Assembly (NCBI GenBank): GCA_025602905.1
Contig: JAHLKI010000043.1
Span: 103,860-167,859 of the forward strand
Source: Phlyctochytrium arcticum
Taxonomy: Eukaryota; Chytridiomycota; Chytridiomycetes; Chytridiales; Chytridiaceae
Direction: 5' to 3'
DNA length: 64,000 bases
Every line of letters begins with the position of its first letter. The first letter of the stretch is position 1. The notes beneath the pieces were generated by a model. The model worked only from the letters and a program-made list of their open reading frames with translations. It was not told the origin of the DNA and made no database searches. The translations under genes and the position numbers were made by a program. Of the stretch, positions 1 to 10,876 are shown one piece after another.

Positions 1-885
1 AGAGGAAGACAGACAGCCCAGTTGCATGTACCTAGCATGGCAGACCATCCCAACAAAGCACCATAGTTGAATGCCAGACCTAGTACTGCTTGGGGCCAGT
101 ATGTAATGCGTTTCATCAGCGGATAGGAGACAACAAGACTTAAAGATGCAGCTCCGAGGAAAATGCTGGCAATTTGCTTGTCACTATGCTAGTCCCGCTA
201 AATATTTTTCAACAAAGGCGTACCTGTACCAATTCAGCTGCATGAGCACGGCCAAACCGACACTTAGTTGACAACCAAGGAAAACAAAGGCATCCGCTGT
301 TGTTAGCGTTCCAGCAGCCAATGGCCGAGCCCTTGTTCTCCATACCTGCGATAAGGAAGACTATTAAGCCTTGCGGTGTCAGGACGGTTGATAAACAAAG
401 CGGACCTTCTTGTCAATATCTTGATCCCACATATCGTTGATAGTGCATCCGGCTCCGCGCATAACCAGCGCCCCAGCCCCAAACAAACCAAGATACCAGG
501 CTGTCGTTGACAGTGGAATCACTCCTGCATACGCCGCCATCCCAATGGACCATGAACACGGTAGTAGCAAAAGGTATGTGCCAGCAGGCTTATCCACCCG
601 CATCAAGTGGAGGTAAGGCTGAGTCCTACGGGGCATTTTGTCGATCCAAGAAGGCGGAAGCGTTGGTTGCCTTCTGGCTACCCCGTCAAGTTGGGGGGTG
701 GGGGCGTTGACAAGGGCAGGTTGTACGGCGGGTTTGGTTGCAGTGAAACGCACCACTAGCAAATTCACTGATAGTGGTAGGTTACGGGAATGCCGTACAG
801 GTGCCATCGCACATATCCGTGGACGTGAAAGCACATAGTTGGGACGGGCATTGAGAAGGCCCTTTCCGGCTTTAAGGCGAATCAT
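1..885 (-). CDS. COQ2: 4-hydroxybenzoate polyprenyltransferase, mitochondrial (3' part missing)
   Basis: UbiA-family enzyme that attaches the polyprenyl tail to 4-hydroxybenzoate in ubiquinone synthesis, in the mitochondrial inner membrane. Exons read on the minus strand: 885-406, 345-224 and 165-1 (the gene continues off the left edge). Exon 1 carries a presequence rich in Arg and poor in acids ([20 protein letters not shown]), then [16 protein letters not shown] and the prenyl-diphosphate motif NDMWDQDID. Exon 2 gives [11 protein letters not shown], exon 3 gives [14 protein letters not shown], all in the family order. Intron 1 uses a GTCCGC donor, intron 2 GTACGC. I chose the ATG at 885 because a typical presequence follows; an in-frame ATG at 1023 is possible. 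It is divergent from the mitochondrial uL3 gene, with under 190 bp between the starts. Family assignment is very secure; the second TM half and the second Asp motif are outside the window. Confidence 0.93.
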
Positions 886-1073
886 TTCAGTGGATCCCGG
901 CCAGCTTTGCCAAATCCACCAGATCCCACCGGAGCAAGTGGAAAGTCCGCTCCGTTGTGGTAGTAACAGCACAAGTGGCACAGCAGATCGAAGCTGGGCG
1001 AGACTGGCGAGCTTGGAAAGCATTGCGAAATTGCAACTTTTGACCGAGGCTGCTAGCACCTTACCTGTGCAAA

Positions 1074-2429
1074 ATGTCGGGAGCCATGCTGCGAACAACG
1101 CTCGTAAGGCGAACGCTTTCTGTTTGTAGCAATTCTTCAAGACTGTCCGCCGTTTGCACCACCTCCACTTCCTGCTCATCTTTGCGTTCGCAACGTCGAT
1201 TTGCCCGTACCGCACCTACTTCTTCCTCCTCCACCACCCGGACGTCCCGACCCGGCTTGCGCCATTTGGAAGCCCCTCCCCCTGCCCAGTTTCCCGTATC
1301 AGATGGCTCAGGACCGGCCCCATCTTTAAAATGGACTCCGCAAAGTATGCGAACTGGAGTAGTAGGATTAAAGCGGGGAATGACGGCCTTGTGGGATGAA
1401 TGGGGAGTTCTGACACCAGTCACTGTCTTGCAGGTGGGTTACTTCCGCCAAGGAGGATATAGGCCATGTACCAGATCACTAACCCTTTGTGCAGATTGTT
1501 GATTGTGAGGTTATTCGAACGCGATGGCACGGAGGAATGGGATCGTATCTGGTGGAAGTAGGCGCGGTCAATCAGCCGAAACTTCACCGTGTCACGAAAC
1601 CTATTTTGTTTCATTACCGCCGATGGACAATCAAGCCCAAGCGGAAATTGTCTGGATTTCCAGTCTCACCAGATGCATGTTTATCCACCGGTAGGATCCG
1701 TATTTTACCCCTTGGCTGTGAGAAACATACTCATTTTTCAATGCAACACCAGGCACGAAACTTCTTGCTGCTCATTTCGTTCCGGGTCAATTCGTTGATT
1801 GCCAGGCAAAATCGTGAGTATAAATAAACCACCACCTGTCCAAAATGGGCCTATAACTGACCGGTCGGCATAGAACTGCAAAGGGTTTCCAGGGTGCCAT
1901 GAAACGATGGAACTTCAAAGGACAGCCTGCATCACACGGTGTTTCCCTAGCGCATCGTGCCTTGGGATCTACTGGTAACCGAAAAGTATGAAGCTAGCGA
2001 AAAGTCCGCAATCACAATGTTTTAAAATGTTGTTTTAGGATCCTGGACGGGTTTGGAAAGGCAAGAAGATGGCGGGTAACATGGGAAATGATACAGTCAC
2101 CGTACAGAACCTCCGAGTAAGACCACATAAGCAATCTAAGTGCGGAAAATGTGGCATACTGACATCAATAACTTTAGGTCATGAAGGTAGATAACGAGAA
2201 AAACCTCGTTTACGTTAAGGGTGCCGTCCCCGGGACTGACGATCGCTATGTGCGCATCCGCGATGCAGTCAAGAAGGGATGGTACAACAAGACGTTTCCT
2301 CCAGGATCTGAGGTTCCATTCCCAACGTTCCTTGGCAATGTCAAATCTTTACCTCGTGAACTCGTACCAAATCCACCGCCAACTGACGCCGTCGATCCGT
2401 TCTCGCGCCAGCGACGTGAAAAGGCTTGA
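1074..2429 (+). CDS. MRPL9: Mitochondrial large-subunit ribosomal protein uL3m
   Basis: Protein of the mitochondrial large ribosomal subunit (yeast MRPL9, animal MRPL3). Six exons: 1074-1433, 1495-1690, 1753-1813, 1874-1985, 2039-2116, 2178-2429, giving 352 codons. The first 60-70 residues are an Arg/Ser-rich mitochondrial presequence. The core reads in family order: [91 protein letters not shown] and a C-terminal VKGAVPG segment, as in uL3 proteins. All five introns are 53-62 nt with GT-AG ends, and every junction falls inside a conserved block, which makes the splicing secure. Downstream it converges on the coiled-coil gene on the other strand. No odd features were seen. Confidence 0.95.
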
Positions 2430-2706
2430 TTACCCATTAATTTATGTCCATTGTTCAAATACTACATTCTTGCATTACACCATTTTTCGGATATGATGTT
2501 ATTGTCCATGGTCTGTGACAGACGTTTGTCACTTAGCACTACCTACTCTCTTCCAAAATTCCAATATCTGAATACGATCTCGAATACGATTTCGGAAGCC
2601 CTTGAGGGAGGAAGGAACAGAGAATAATAGGTGTATGTGTAATAGATTGCGGTCCCGGCGAAAGCTCAGCGCTCCGGCAACCGGACGCATCTTCATAGAG
2701 TATTGC

Positions 2707-3842
2707 TTATTCGTCAATGCGATCAATCAGTGCCAGACATGCTTTTTTCATGGCGCTACTTTCATCATGCTCCTATTGGGAAAGCTGTAAAGTCATCGAC
2801 AAGCGTAGCAGATCCCACATCGTGCACCCACCTTACTAATCTTGGATGAACGTTTTTTAGAACCATCAACTCGGCCTTCCATCTGTTTGAGTACCAGCTG
2901 CGCACCCTTTTGTCGTTCAGCCACTAAATAACAAGTGAGTCTTGGAGGCCAAATCCAATATTGGGTAGTATAGGAAAGCAAACATACTTAGCGTCTTGGA
3001 CTCTTCGCCAAATTCAGTTCCGGCGGTACGAATCTGCTCCATCACACTGTCCAATTCCTCTAGTGCTGATTTCATTGCACTTTTGTGACTCTCTATTGTG
3101 ATCGCCATCTTTTGCAGTACAGTATGCTGGTGAGCGGTTAGTGCGGAGCAAGTAGTGCTATGACTGTCGACCGCTGGAACGCTATCACAATCTTCGTTAT
3201 GAGTTGTCCAAGACTACCCGCTTACTGACTTACTATTTGGATTCTTGGTTTCTCAGAAATGTATCCAAATTTGTGACTGTTTGCGCAAGGCGCCCCTCGA
3301 GAATAGAGTCGACTCGCTTAATCTCTTCCTGTGCTAGATGCTTGTAATAGCCTAGATTGGAGGTTCGTGTCATTCAAAGATTAGACGTTGGTACATATGA
3401 AGAGTACGCACGGTCTGCTGCTACGGCAAGTTGCAAGACTTCACCACTGCCAAACCATCAGTCAGAATTGGTGCATTGCTAGTGTATGATGGGAAGGAAC
3501 CGACTCATCTTCATCTTCCGAGTCACTTTCATCCTCTCGAACGTCCAAATTAACTCGTCGTCGATTTCGATCGTGCCCAAAGTTTGTCGAGGGTCCGGTT
3601 TCATCAAACTTTAACAAGCGGTTCACTTCCTGAGGTTGCTGTTGCTGTGGGGAGATGCCGTAAAACCGGAATGCGTCTGAGGATCGATGATGTGTTGATA
3701 GCGAGGGTAGAGGAAAAGTTCCGTCTGTGGGAAGAGTCAAGTCAGTCTTTGGGCCATAAGGATCTTCTTCGATAGTACCAGCGAAAATGAGATGCTTCTT
3801 GGTCGCTGAAGGCGCTGGAGTTGGAAGTCCTGCTGCCTGCAT
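2707..3842 (-). CDS. Coiled-coil protein of unknown function
   Basis: Six exons (3842-3505, 3446-3412, 3351-3234, 3181-2988, 2923-2832, 2772-2707) join to 280 residues with no internal stop. I do not recognise the family. The first 110 residues are low in structure, with a Gln run and a strongly acidic Ser/Asp/Glu patch (SDSEDEDD). The remaining 170 residues form long amphipathic helices, likely coiled coil, with stretches such as YYKHLAQEEIKRVDSILEGR and KSALEELDSVMEQIRTAG, ending in ALIDRIDE. Introns are 52-64 nt. The start at 3842 is the first Met of the long exon; an upstream exon cannot be excluded. A small adaptor subunit of a trafficking or cytoskeletal complex would look like this, but that is only a guess from shape. 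Confidence 0.7.
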
Positions 3843-4097
3843 ATTTTGGGCTGTCCACAGGTATCCGGTATCCTAAACGTAGCTCTTTTTGATCGGCAAA
3901 CCCGAAATTGCCGAGCCTCGCGTGGGAATTTGGGAGATGGTGGCTATGCAATTCATCGCGGCAGGTTGTGCTGTTTCAGCCTGTTTGAAGTTTCTGGAGT
4001 GTGACTATTGTACGAAATCTTTGAAAGGCACACATAACAGGATCTTTCTGAACAGTCCTACTCTATAGAGTTCTCGTACCAATCACTGCATCCGAAA

Positions 4098-6195
4098 ATG
4101 GAGTTCCCGTCCGGCTCTGGCTTGGGAACGTTTGCTGCCGCAACAGTCATTGCCTTGGCTGTGCTTTGGCAGTCGCGCAGAACGACGGCGACAACACCTG
4201 AACGGACCGAATTGGATATGAGTGCATTGGAAGAAGTGGAGCAGGAAGACGGGCCGTCATTCAAAAGGTAGGATCTCTCTCACCCAATCCCACTCTGCAG
4301 GCGATCTGAAACAAAATGTAGTGCGCAGGACAGCAACTCCCCAACGTCAAGCACGGAACCATCCTCTACACAGTCAGTATCCACAAGACGTTGAATTTTC
4401 AATCGCGGGTCCTTTTGCTTTTCCTGTTTGTAACACTGTTTTCCCTTTTGCATATTTGTTTGTACATAGTAAAGTAACGGGCGATATTGACGAGCCGGCT
4501 CACAACCCTCTTGCTACTACAACAACCGATGAAAATAAAGCTGAACAGCTGTCACTTTTGTCCAGGTGCGTCAATTTTATAGACAATCAATGTTCTGCAT
4601 CAAAATTTAATCTTATTGGTAGTGTGCGCACACGGCTGGAGACCGTCATCGACCACAATACTCTTGATGAAATTGCCCATCTGGATCTTGATGATGCGAG
4701 CGGCGAAATTCTGAATTCGAGTTCTCAAAATACTGAGCAAAACCCAGTCAGTGAATCTGAAGAATCGCCCTGCCCGGAGGCTCAGAAATCCCCACAAGAA
4801 GAGTCGGGGACGTTTGAGCCGGTTCTGTCGTCGAGACCGTGCGAAGAGAACGATCAGGTTGCTCTTCCAAAAGAGCTACACCTTTGGGAGAAGCACGCCG
4901 TTGTGCAAGACACAGAGAATGTTGAGCAAACGGATGATGGACTTCTCCCTACTCCGAAAGCCGAAGAGATGACACCGGTTCATGAACCAGAACCTTCTCC
5001 TGAGCCAAGAAGTGACATTCCCTCCGACATTAGCGACCATCCAAGTCATCCGCCAATTGTGGAGAATGTTGTTACAAAATCAAATCCGCAGATTTGTGGT
5101 GACTCGCCCGGTGCTGCAGCGCTCACGACTCAACATGAGCCTTGCACGCCCCTGGATGCTCGAGACAACTCAATATCAGAACCAAAACCTGACCCGATAG
5201 AAGAACCCATTGTAACGGAGCACAGTGAACCAAATTCCGCCTTATTAAAGGACATTCCACCCGAGAGATCTGATGATGAAGCTGGCCATAGTATCAAGGA
5301 GGGCAGCGATGACCCGGATGCACTCACGCAAAGTGATAACTTCTTGACCGATAACGGACTCACGACTTTACCTGTGCAAGAGTTGGACACTGAAGGAGAC
5401 GATTCAACCGAGCGTGTTTGGTCTGACAGCGGCGCGGAGGCGAACGTAAAGGACGAATTGGGGGCAGCAAGGGCAGGTCGCTGGAGTGAGGTTGTGCCAA
5501 CAAACGTCAATACAGCACGAGGGCCCAAGCGAGTGACGCATCCACATCCGCCATCCCTACCTTCCGCGAACGATCCCTCTATTCTCCGGATTGATACATC
5601 TGCTACTTTGCACAAAATCGAGGCTCTGGAATTCAAGCGGCGACAGTACTTGTCTAGATCAGCAAGCGACGAAAAGGTGGCTACCGCGTCGGAAGTAGGG
5701 CTCGCCAGCATGGCCAAAATTGAAGAGTTGGAGCGGCGTCGGCAGGAACGCCTAGCAAGCAAAACTGTGTCGGTGGTGGAAGGGTTGACCAATGCACCCA
5801 GGCCAAACATGCAAAAGATTGAGGCGATTGAGCGGCGGCGGTCAGGATTCTTTTCCCCACCTATTTTGGATTACGAGCACGCCAATGGCAAATCGAGCCC
5901 ACCCACAATTCGCATGCAACGTTCAACCTCCTCGCCGGGAATGATGGCCCATGCCCTAGCGCCGCTACCGAGTCAGATCTTGTCGCCACCACTCACACCG
6001 AGCATCGCCAGAGCCAAGGGCACTAGCCCTACGAAGAATGCGGGTGCTGACGGTACCTCTGATATCGATGTAGGACCTGCAGCTGAAAATACATTGCATT
6101 GTGAGTTGGAACGACGGGAAGCGCAACGGTCAATGGACGAAGTAGTGCGAAGGAGGTCCATGTTTATGGAAAAGTTTGAACGCACAGGTGCCTAG
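4098..6195 (+). CDS. Single-pass membrane protein with long acidic tail and KIE repeats
   Basis: Proposed exons 4098-4267, 4301-4372, 4470-4565 and 4623-6195 give 636 residues. The first exon supplies one N-terminal hydrophobic helix (FAAATVIALAVLW) followed by Arg residues, so the protein probably sits in a membrane with its tail in the cytosol. Residues of about 60-430 are disordered and rich in Glu, Asp, Pro and Ser. The C-terminal third has three spaced copies of a charged motif: KIEALEFKRRQYLS, KIEELERRRQERLA and KIEAIERRRSGFF, plus ELERREAQRSMDEVVRRR near the end. I recognise no family. The first intron would be only 33 nt and the second uses a GTCAGT donor; the third (57 nt) could be retained without breaking the frame. 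The large ORF is secure; the 5' exons are less so. Confidence 0.65.
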
Positions 6196-6550
6196 ACTTG
6201 CCTAGCACGTATTTATCTGTATATATTGTAGCTTTCTCTTCTTTTCACCATAGTATTCCTTTTTAATATTAATGTACTGTATCATCGAGACATCGGACAA
6301 CTTTTCCCGCGGCGAAACACCAAAAGTTCAAGGTGACGTTTGTGTGTCACGACTGAAATCTCTAAGTCCAAACATCACATGCTCCAGATCCAAAGCCCTA
6401 TTAGTGGAATATAAACTACGTTACCTACTACTATTCAGCAGCCAGCGGGCAAAGATACAGCATAACATTCAGTAAAGCCCAGACGATCAGTGTTTACCTC
6501 ATAACAACATTTCCAAATTAGCTGCCCACGACGTGGGCTCTACGGTCGAG
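6196..6550. other. Intergenic stretch, 355 bp
   Basis: Lies between the stop of the acidic-tail gene and the start of the transporter. I see no ORF with coding character and no RNA gene. It presumably holds the 3' end of one gene and the promoter of the next. Confidence 0.5.
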
Positions 6551-8673
6551 ATGCGTGTTTTGGATGCCAGTAGGGAGGAGGGTGGAGCTCGGCCAGTGGC
6601 CGTAACGATGCCCCGCGCACGCCGTCGACCCAGCCAGGAAGATTTGGATGAGACCGATAATGCCGCAAGTGAACCCTTGGATACTCTGATCGCGGACCCA
6701 CAAGGAAAGAAGGATTTGAGTCTGCTGGGATTGATTTTGCTCACAATATCATTGACGGGGGTGCAGTTTACATGTATGTACTGCGATAACCATGCTACAG
6801 GGTTCATCGCATATCTCTAATGGTCATTTACAGGGACAGTCGAACTCGCGTATGGCACGCCATACTTGGTCTCGCTCACCCTCCCAAAATCTCTCACGGC
6901 TCTGGTTTGGTTGGCCGGGCCGTTATCAGGATTGCTGATACAACCAATCGTTGGGGTTTACTCGGATCGGTGCCGACTGAAGATGGGGCGAAGAAGACCC
7001 TTTATGATTTTTGGAGGAATACTGGTATTGATGTCAATTGCTATGATTGCGTACTCACGGGAAATGGCGGCCCTTGTCTTGCCGGAATCTCGAGTGAGTA
7101 TGGCCATTTCTTGCATTTTTCGGGAGGTATATCGGAACAGATCTGATATATCCCCCTCGTAGCTGAGAAGTGGAACGATTCTTGTAGCCGTGACTGGATT
7201 TTACTTTCTTGATTTCTCCATCAATGCCGTACAAGCGTCGTGCCGTTCTCTTATAGTCGATACGGCACCATTGCATCAACAAGAAACCGCCAATGCCTGG
7301 GCCGGTCGTATGATTGGTGTAGGAAACGTCATTGGATATTTTATGGGATTTCTCGATCTTGTAAAATTTTTTCCTTGGATAGGCGGAACGCAAATGCAGG
7401 TTTTATGCTGGCTTGCAGGTTTATGGTTCACTGCCAGCGTCGGTGCAACCTGCTGGTACGTGAATGAAACTCCGCTGGCAAAGTTGCCGGCAAGCGAAAC
7501 ACTGGCGCGTCAAGGAGAGTCTTGGTACTTGCCCATGCTTCAAATTCTGCATGCGCTCAGGCGATTGCCAAAACCCCTGCAACGGATATGTAACGTGCAG
7601 TTCTTTGCTTGGGTGGGCTTGTTTCCATTTTTGTTTTACAGGTATAACTTTGCGTGTCTCCGGAAATCCCTTTCTAATCCAGATCTATAAAAGCACAACT
7701 TGGGTAGGTCTGAAAGCACCGATGGCTATCCCTCCTATCCTGCCTCCGTCCCCACCATCAATAAACACCACTCTCTCCTCTCCGCCCATCATCAACTCAG
7801 GTGGTGTGCACCCTACCGGTGATATGGATGGCACTCGCGCGGGGTCTTTTGCAATGCTCATCTATTCGATCGTGTCGCTTGTTACGGGTGTATTGCTTCC
7901 ACTCCTAACTATTCGCACACCGCCTTCCTCCGAGTCATCCGGAGTTCATTGGATCTGGCGACTAGTGGGCCGCATTCGCAGCTTACCGGGTGTTTGGGCG
8001 GGCTCGATGTTTTTGTTCGGTGGACTAATGGCAGGAACATTTTGGGTTGATGACCTAACCGGGGCAACGATACTCATCTCTGCCGTCGGCATTTCCTGGG
8101 GTGCGTATAATGAAGTTTGTTACTTTGTAAAGCTTTTAGACTCAAGAACCACAATTAGGAACGATGCAATGGGTTCCATTCGTTCTCCTAGGTGAAATCA
8201 TAAACACTTACGCCGCCCACCCCAATCTTCCCACAAGCACCACCCCACCCACTATTGAAGATGGTTACGCAAATGTTCCGGACTCGGACACGGATGAGCC
8301 AGCGGATGGATGGGCAAATGAGACATCTTCTGATCGCCTTGTGAGAGACACCAACGCGCCAGCGACCGCTGCAGGCCAACAATCTGGGTCTCAACATCAT
8401 CTGGAGGCTGGGATGGTTCTCGGCATTCACAATATTTACATAGTTCTTCCCCAATTTGTATCGACCTTGTTGTGCTCTATCCTATTTGCTATTCTCGGGG
8501 CTGTCAATCCGGAAAATCCAGAGGACGAAAGCGATCCTGGAGATGCAGTGGGTTGGGTTCTGAGGACAGGGACTGTATTTAGCATTATCGCGGGAATTCT
8601 GGCCTGGCGAGTACCTGCTGCGGGTGCGGGAGCGACTGCTGGTGCTGCAATCTTGGCTGGGGGTGGTCACTAA
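6551..8673 (+). CDS. MFS sugar transporter of the sucrose/alpha-glucoside (GPH/SUT) type
   Basis: Plasma-membrane sugar:proton symporter-like protein. Exons 6551-6773, 6834-7093, 7163-7641, 7694-8100 and 8159-8673 give 627 residues. Signature blocks of the SUT group occur in order: GVQFTWTVELAYGTPYL in TM1, SLTALVWLAGPLSGLLIQP, the loop GVYSDRCRLKMGRRRPF, NAWAGRMIGVGNVIGY, FFAWVGLFPFLFYSTTWVG, and a late MQWVPFVLLGEIINTY. About twelve hydrophobic segments are visible. A central cytosolic loop rich in Pro and Ser follows the STTWVG block, and a second hydrophilic stretch precedes the last helices. The start at 6551 is the first ATG before the cytosolic N-tail. Introns are 52-69 nt. Fungal relatives move sucrose or maltose; the true substrate is not visible here. 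Confidence 0.9.
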
Positions 8674-8821
8674 CCACATGCATCGCACTTGTCGCTCAGA
8701 TTATGAAAAAAGACATTCTAGACCTAAAATTGAAGACTGAAGCGTATAATCTCTCAATTTTTTTTAACAGAATTACAGTATGGTAAGATAGAAGGGTTAT
8801 GGCTAAAAATATGTCGCCAAC

Positions 8822-9982
8822 CTACTGCGCTCCGACAGCCTGCCGGGCGGGGTTGGTGCTCTCCGTGACAGTTGCGTCAGGGAGTAAATCCGCCTTTGAC
8901 TCGCCCGCCTGCCTTCCACCAGCTAGGGCGGTCAAAGACTGAAAATGTGCAGTATCTGGGTTATAGGCCAAAAGATCTCCAGCCTTAAAGTCGAAAAACC
9001 AGCCATTAACACTAATTTCACCAGTCGACAACTTGTCTTTGATCCAAGGGTAGGACACCAAATTTTCCAGGGAGCAGATGATTGATGCTTGTTCGCAAAC
9101 TCGTGCTTGATGGTCGAAATCCAAATGACCAAAGTTATTGAGCGTGGTGTCTTTGGCTTGCTGCGCAATGCCCATCCAGGCTTCAATAAATTCGCATCCT
9201 GCATAAGAACCGCTGAGAAGGGCGCGGATTCCACCGCAGGAGGTGTGGCCCATGACAATGATAGACTGGACTTTCAATGCCTTGATGGCAAATTCCATCG
9301 CAGCTGACGTTCCGTGTCGGGTACCCATGTCGTTGGGAATATAAGGAGGAACGATATTTGCGACATTACGAATCACAAAAAGGTCGCCTGGATCACAGTC
9401 GGTAATGATGGCTGGGTCACATCGAGAATCGCAACAACCGATCAAGAGGGTTTTGGGAGCTTGACCATGTTGCAAGTTGGAGAATAGAGATGTGTTATCG
9501 GCAAAGAAACGCTTGTGGAAGCGTTGGAAGCCAGAGAGAAATTTCGACATGTTGGCACGGGCATTTTCATCTATTTTGGAGGTTCATTGAGCTTAAGAAA
9601 AAAAATCGTCGCCCACTAATATCTGCAACTCACCTAATTTACCAACATCTGATGTAGATGGAATACCAGGCTCTGAAATTTTCTTTCCCCGTTTTCCCAA
9701 TCCACCCGGCCCCTTTCCATCGTCGGCCTCCTGCGAAATGGCGTCTTTGTTTTGCTGCATTTTCAGACTAGCGGAAGTGTGTGAATGCGCTGGGACAATC
9801 TCCTCATTGGCCCTACGGATGCGATCCGCGACGGTATTGGCGGTGACGGGAGAGAACTCTTTCGCGACACCAGCATCAGTCGAATGGGTATTGACTGAGG
9901 GGCCCGCATTTTTTTGATTGCCTGACATGTTGGGGACTTCGCTTTCGATGCCGCGAGAGATAGATGCTTGTTTTATTTCCAT
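8822..9982 (-). CDS. Beta-class carbonic anhydrase with N-terminal extension
   Basis: Interconverts carbon dioxide and bicarbonate with a zinc ion. Two exons, 9982-9634 and 9570-8822, give 365 residues. The catalytic core shows CCDSR (zinc Cys and the Asp-Arg dyad), then MGHTSCGG with the zinc His and Cys, as in bacterial CynT-like enzymes (MSKFLSGFQRFHKRFF at the core start). About 115 residues precede the core. They are Ser/Lys/Glu rich, without clear structure, and not a classic targeting signal. The first ATG downstream of a TATA-like element at about 10071 is the one at 9982, which decides the start. The junction GKL-DENARAN restores the normal first helix of the family, so the extension truly belongs to the protein. 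Cellular site is uncertain. Confidence 0.92.
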
Positions 9983-10069
9983 AGACTCTGATAATGATCT
10001 AGATTTCTCCAATTTTCCTTCAGCTTGCACACTTGCACCGCTGTGTTGTGAATAATTTAAGGGAATGTG

Positions 10070-10080
10070 CTTATATAGCG
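10070..10080 (-). promoter_or_regulatory. TATA-like element of the carbonic anhydrase gene
   Basis: On the minus strand the bases read CTATATAAG, about 90 nt upstream of the first ATG of the carbonic anhydrase at 9982. The spacing suits a TATA box; no start site data are available. Confidence 0.45.
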
Positions 10081-10876
10081 AGAAAAAAAGTCTGAGCCGC
10101 TTACCATCCCATTACTGTTTTTAAACTGGGAACATGAGGAAAATTTCAAACCCCTCTTTATGAGGCAGGGACCGCAGGGTTAGCCCAGGAGAACTGGGAA
10201 AAAGGACGGAGTTTCTTGTACGTAAGCATTGATCGAAAGTATATCAACTGGAAACTCTGGTAACTGGTATAAAGTTGGAGCACCAACGTAATTGGAAAAC
10301 CAGGAATTCACCAGAGGTGCATAAGTAGACGACCCGGGCTTGCCCGTCGACACTGGATAACCACCGGCTTCACGCTTTGACTTTCCAGCTTCAAAAGCAT
10401 AAGAACGCCGATTCTTTTGCCTCACTACTGGCTAATTACATACAATGATTTCAGTGTCCCATATGAGAATGATTACTATTTAATCGCTCAATAAGATATT
10501 CTGACTGGATGGATGCACCAAAGCTTTATGAGATGCTGAGGTTTCCCTCGAATCATCCTACACGGCAAACAAGTTTTAATTTTGCCTCATTGACCTGTTA
10601 GTTCTCCTCTTTCCGAACGTACTGATCCATTCCTCTTCCTTTTCTTCTCATCTTTGATACTTTATGCTTGATTCTTTCTTTTCGTTCTCTTTGCCGATGG
10701 ACATTTTATCATATGCCGGCGATTTTAGATTTTGGTTATGTCCAAAATATTATGTCTGCCCAACATTCACCATACATTGAACCTGAAACGGGGAAGAGCT
10801 GTGGTCAAGCGCATAGAAATTGGCGATGTGTGTATTTACATGTGTAAGAACAAAGGTGAAGTATAGAAATTTAAGG
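10081..10876. other. Stretch between carbonic anhydrase and the giant dynein gene, with one orphan ORF
   Basis: Holds an 81-codon minus-strand reading frame (10425-10180) that lacks an ATG. Its codon use looks plausible and it includes segments such as NSWFSNYVGAPTLYQLPEF. It could be a last exon of an unseen gene or a relic; I found no convincing upstream exon. The rest of the stretch shows nothing clear beyond T-rich runs. Confidence 0.25.

Noticed and set aside
638..1129. Small plus-strand ORFs across the COQ2 presequence
   Set aside because: Overlap the COQ2 coding strand and the divergent promoter; no protein character.
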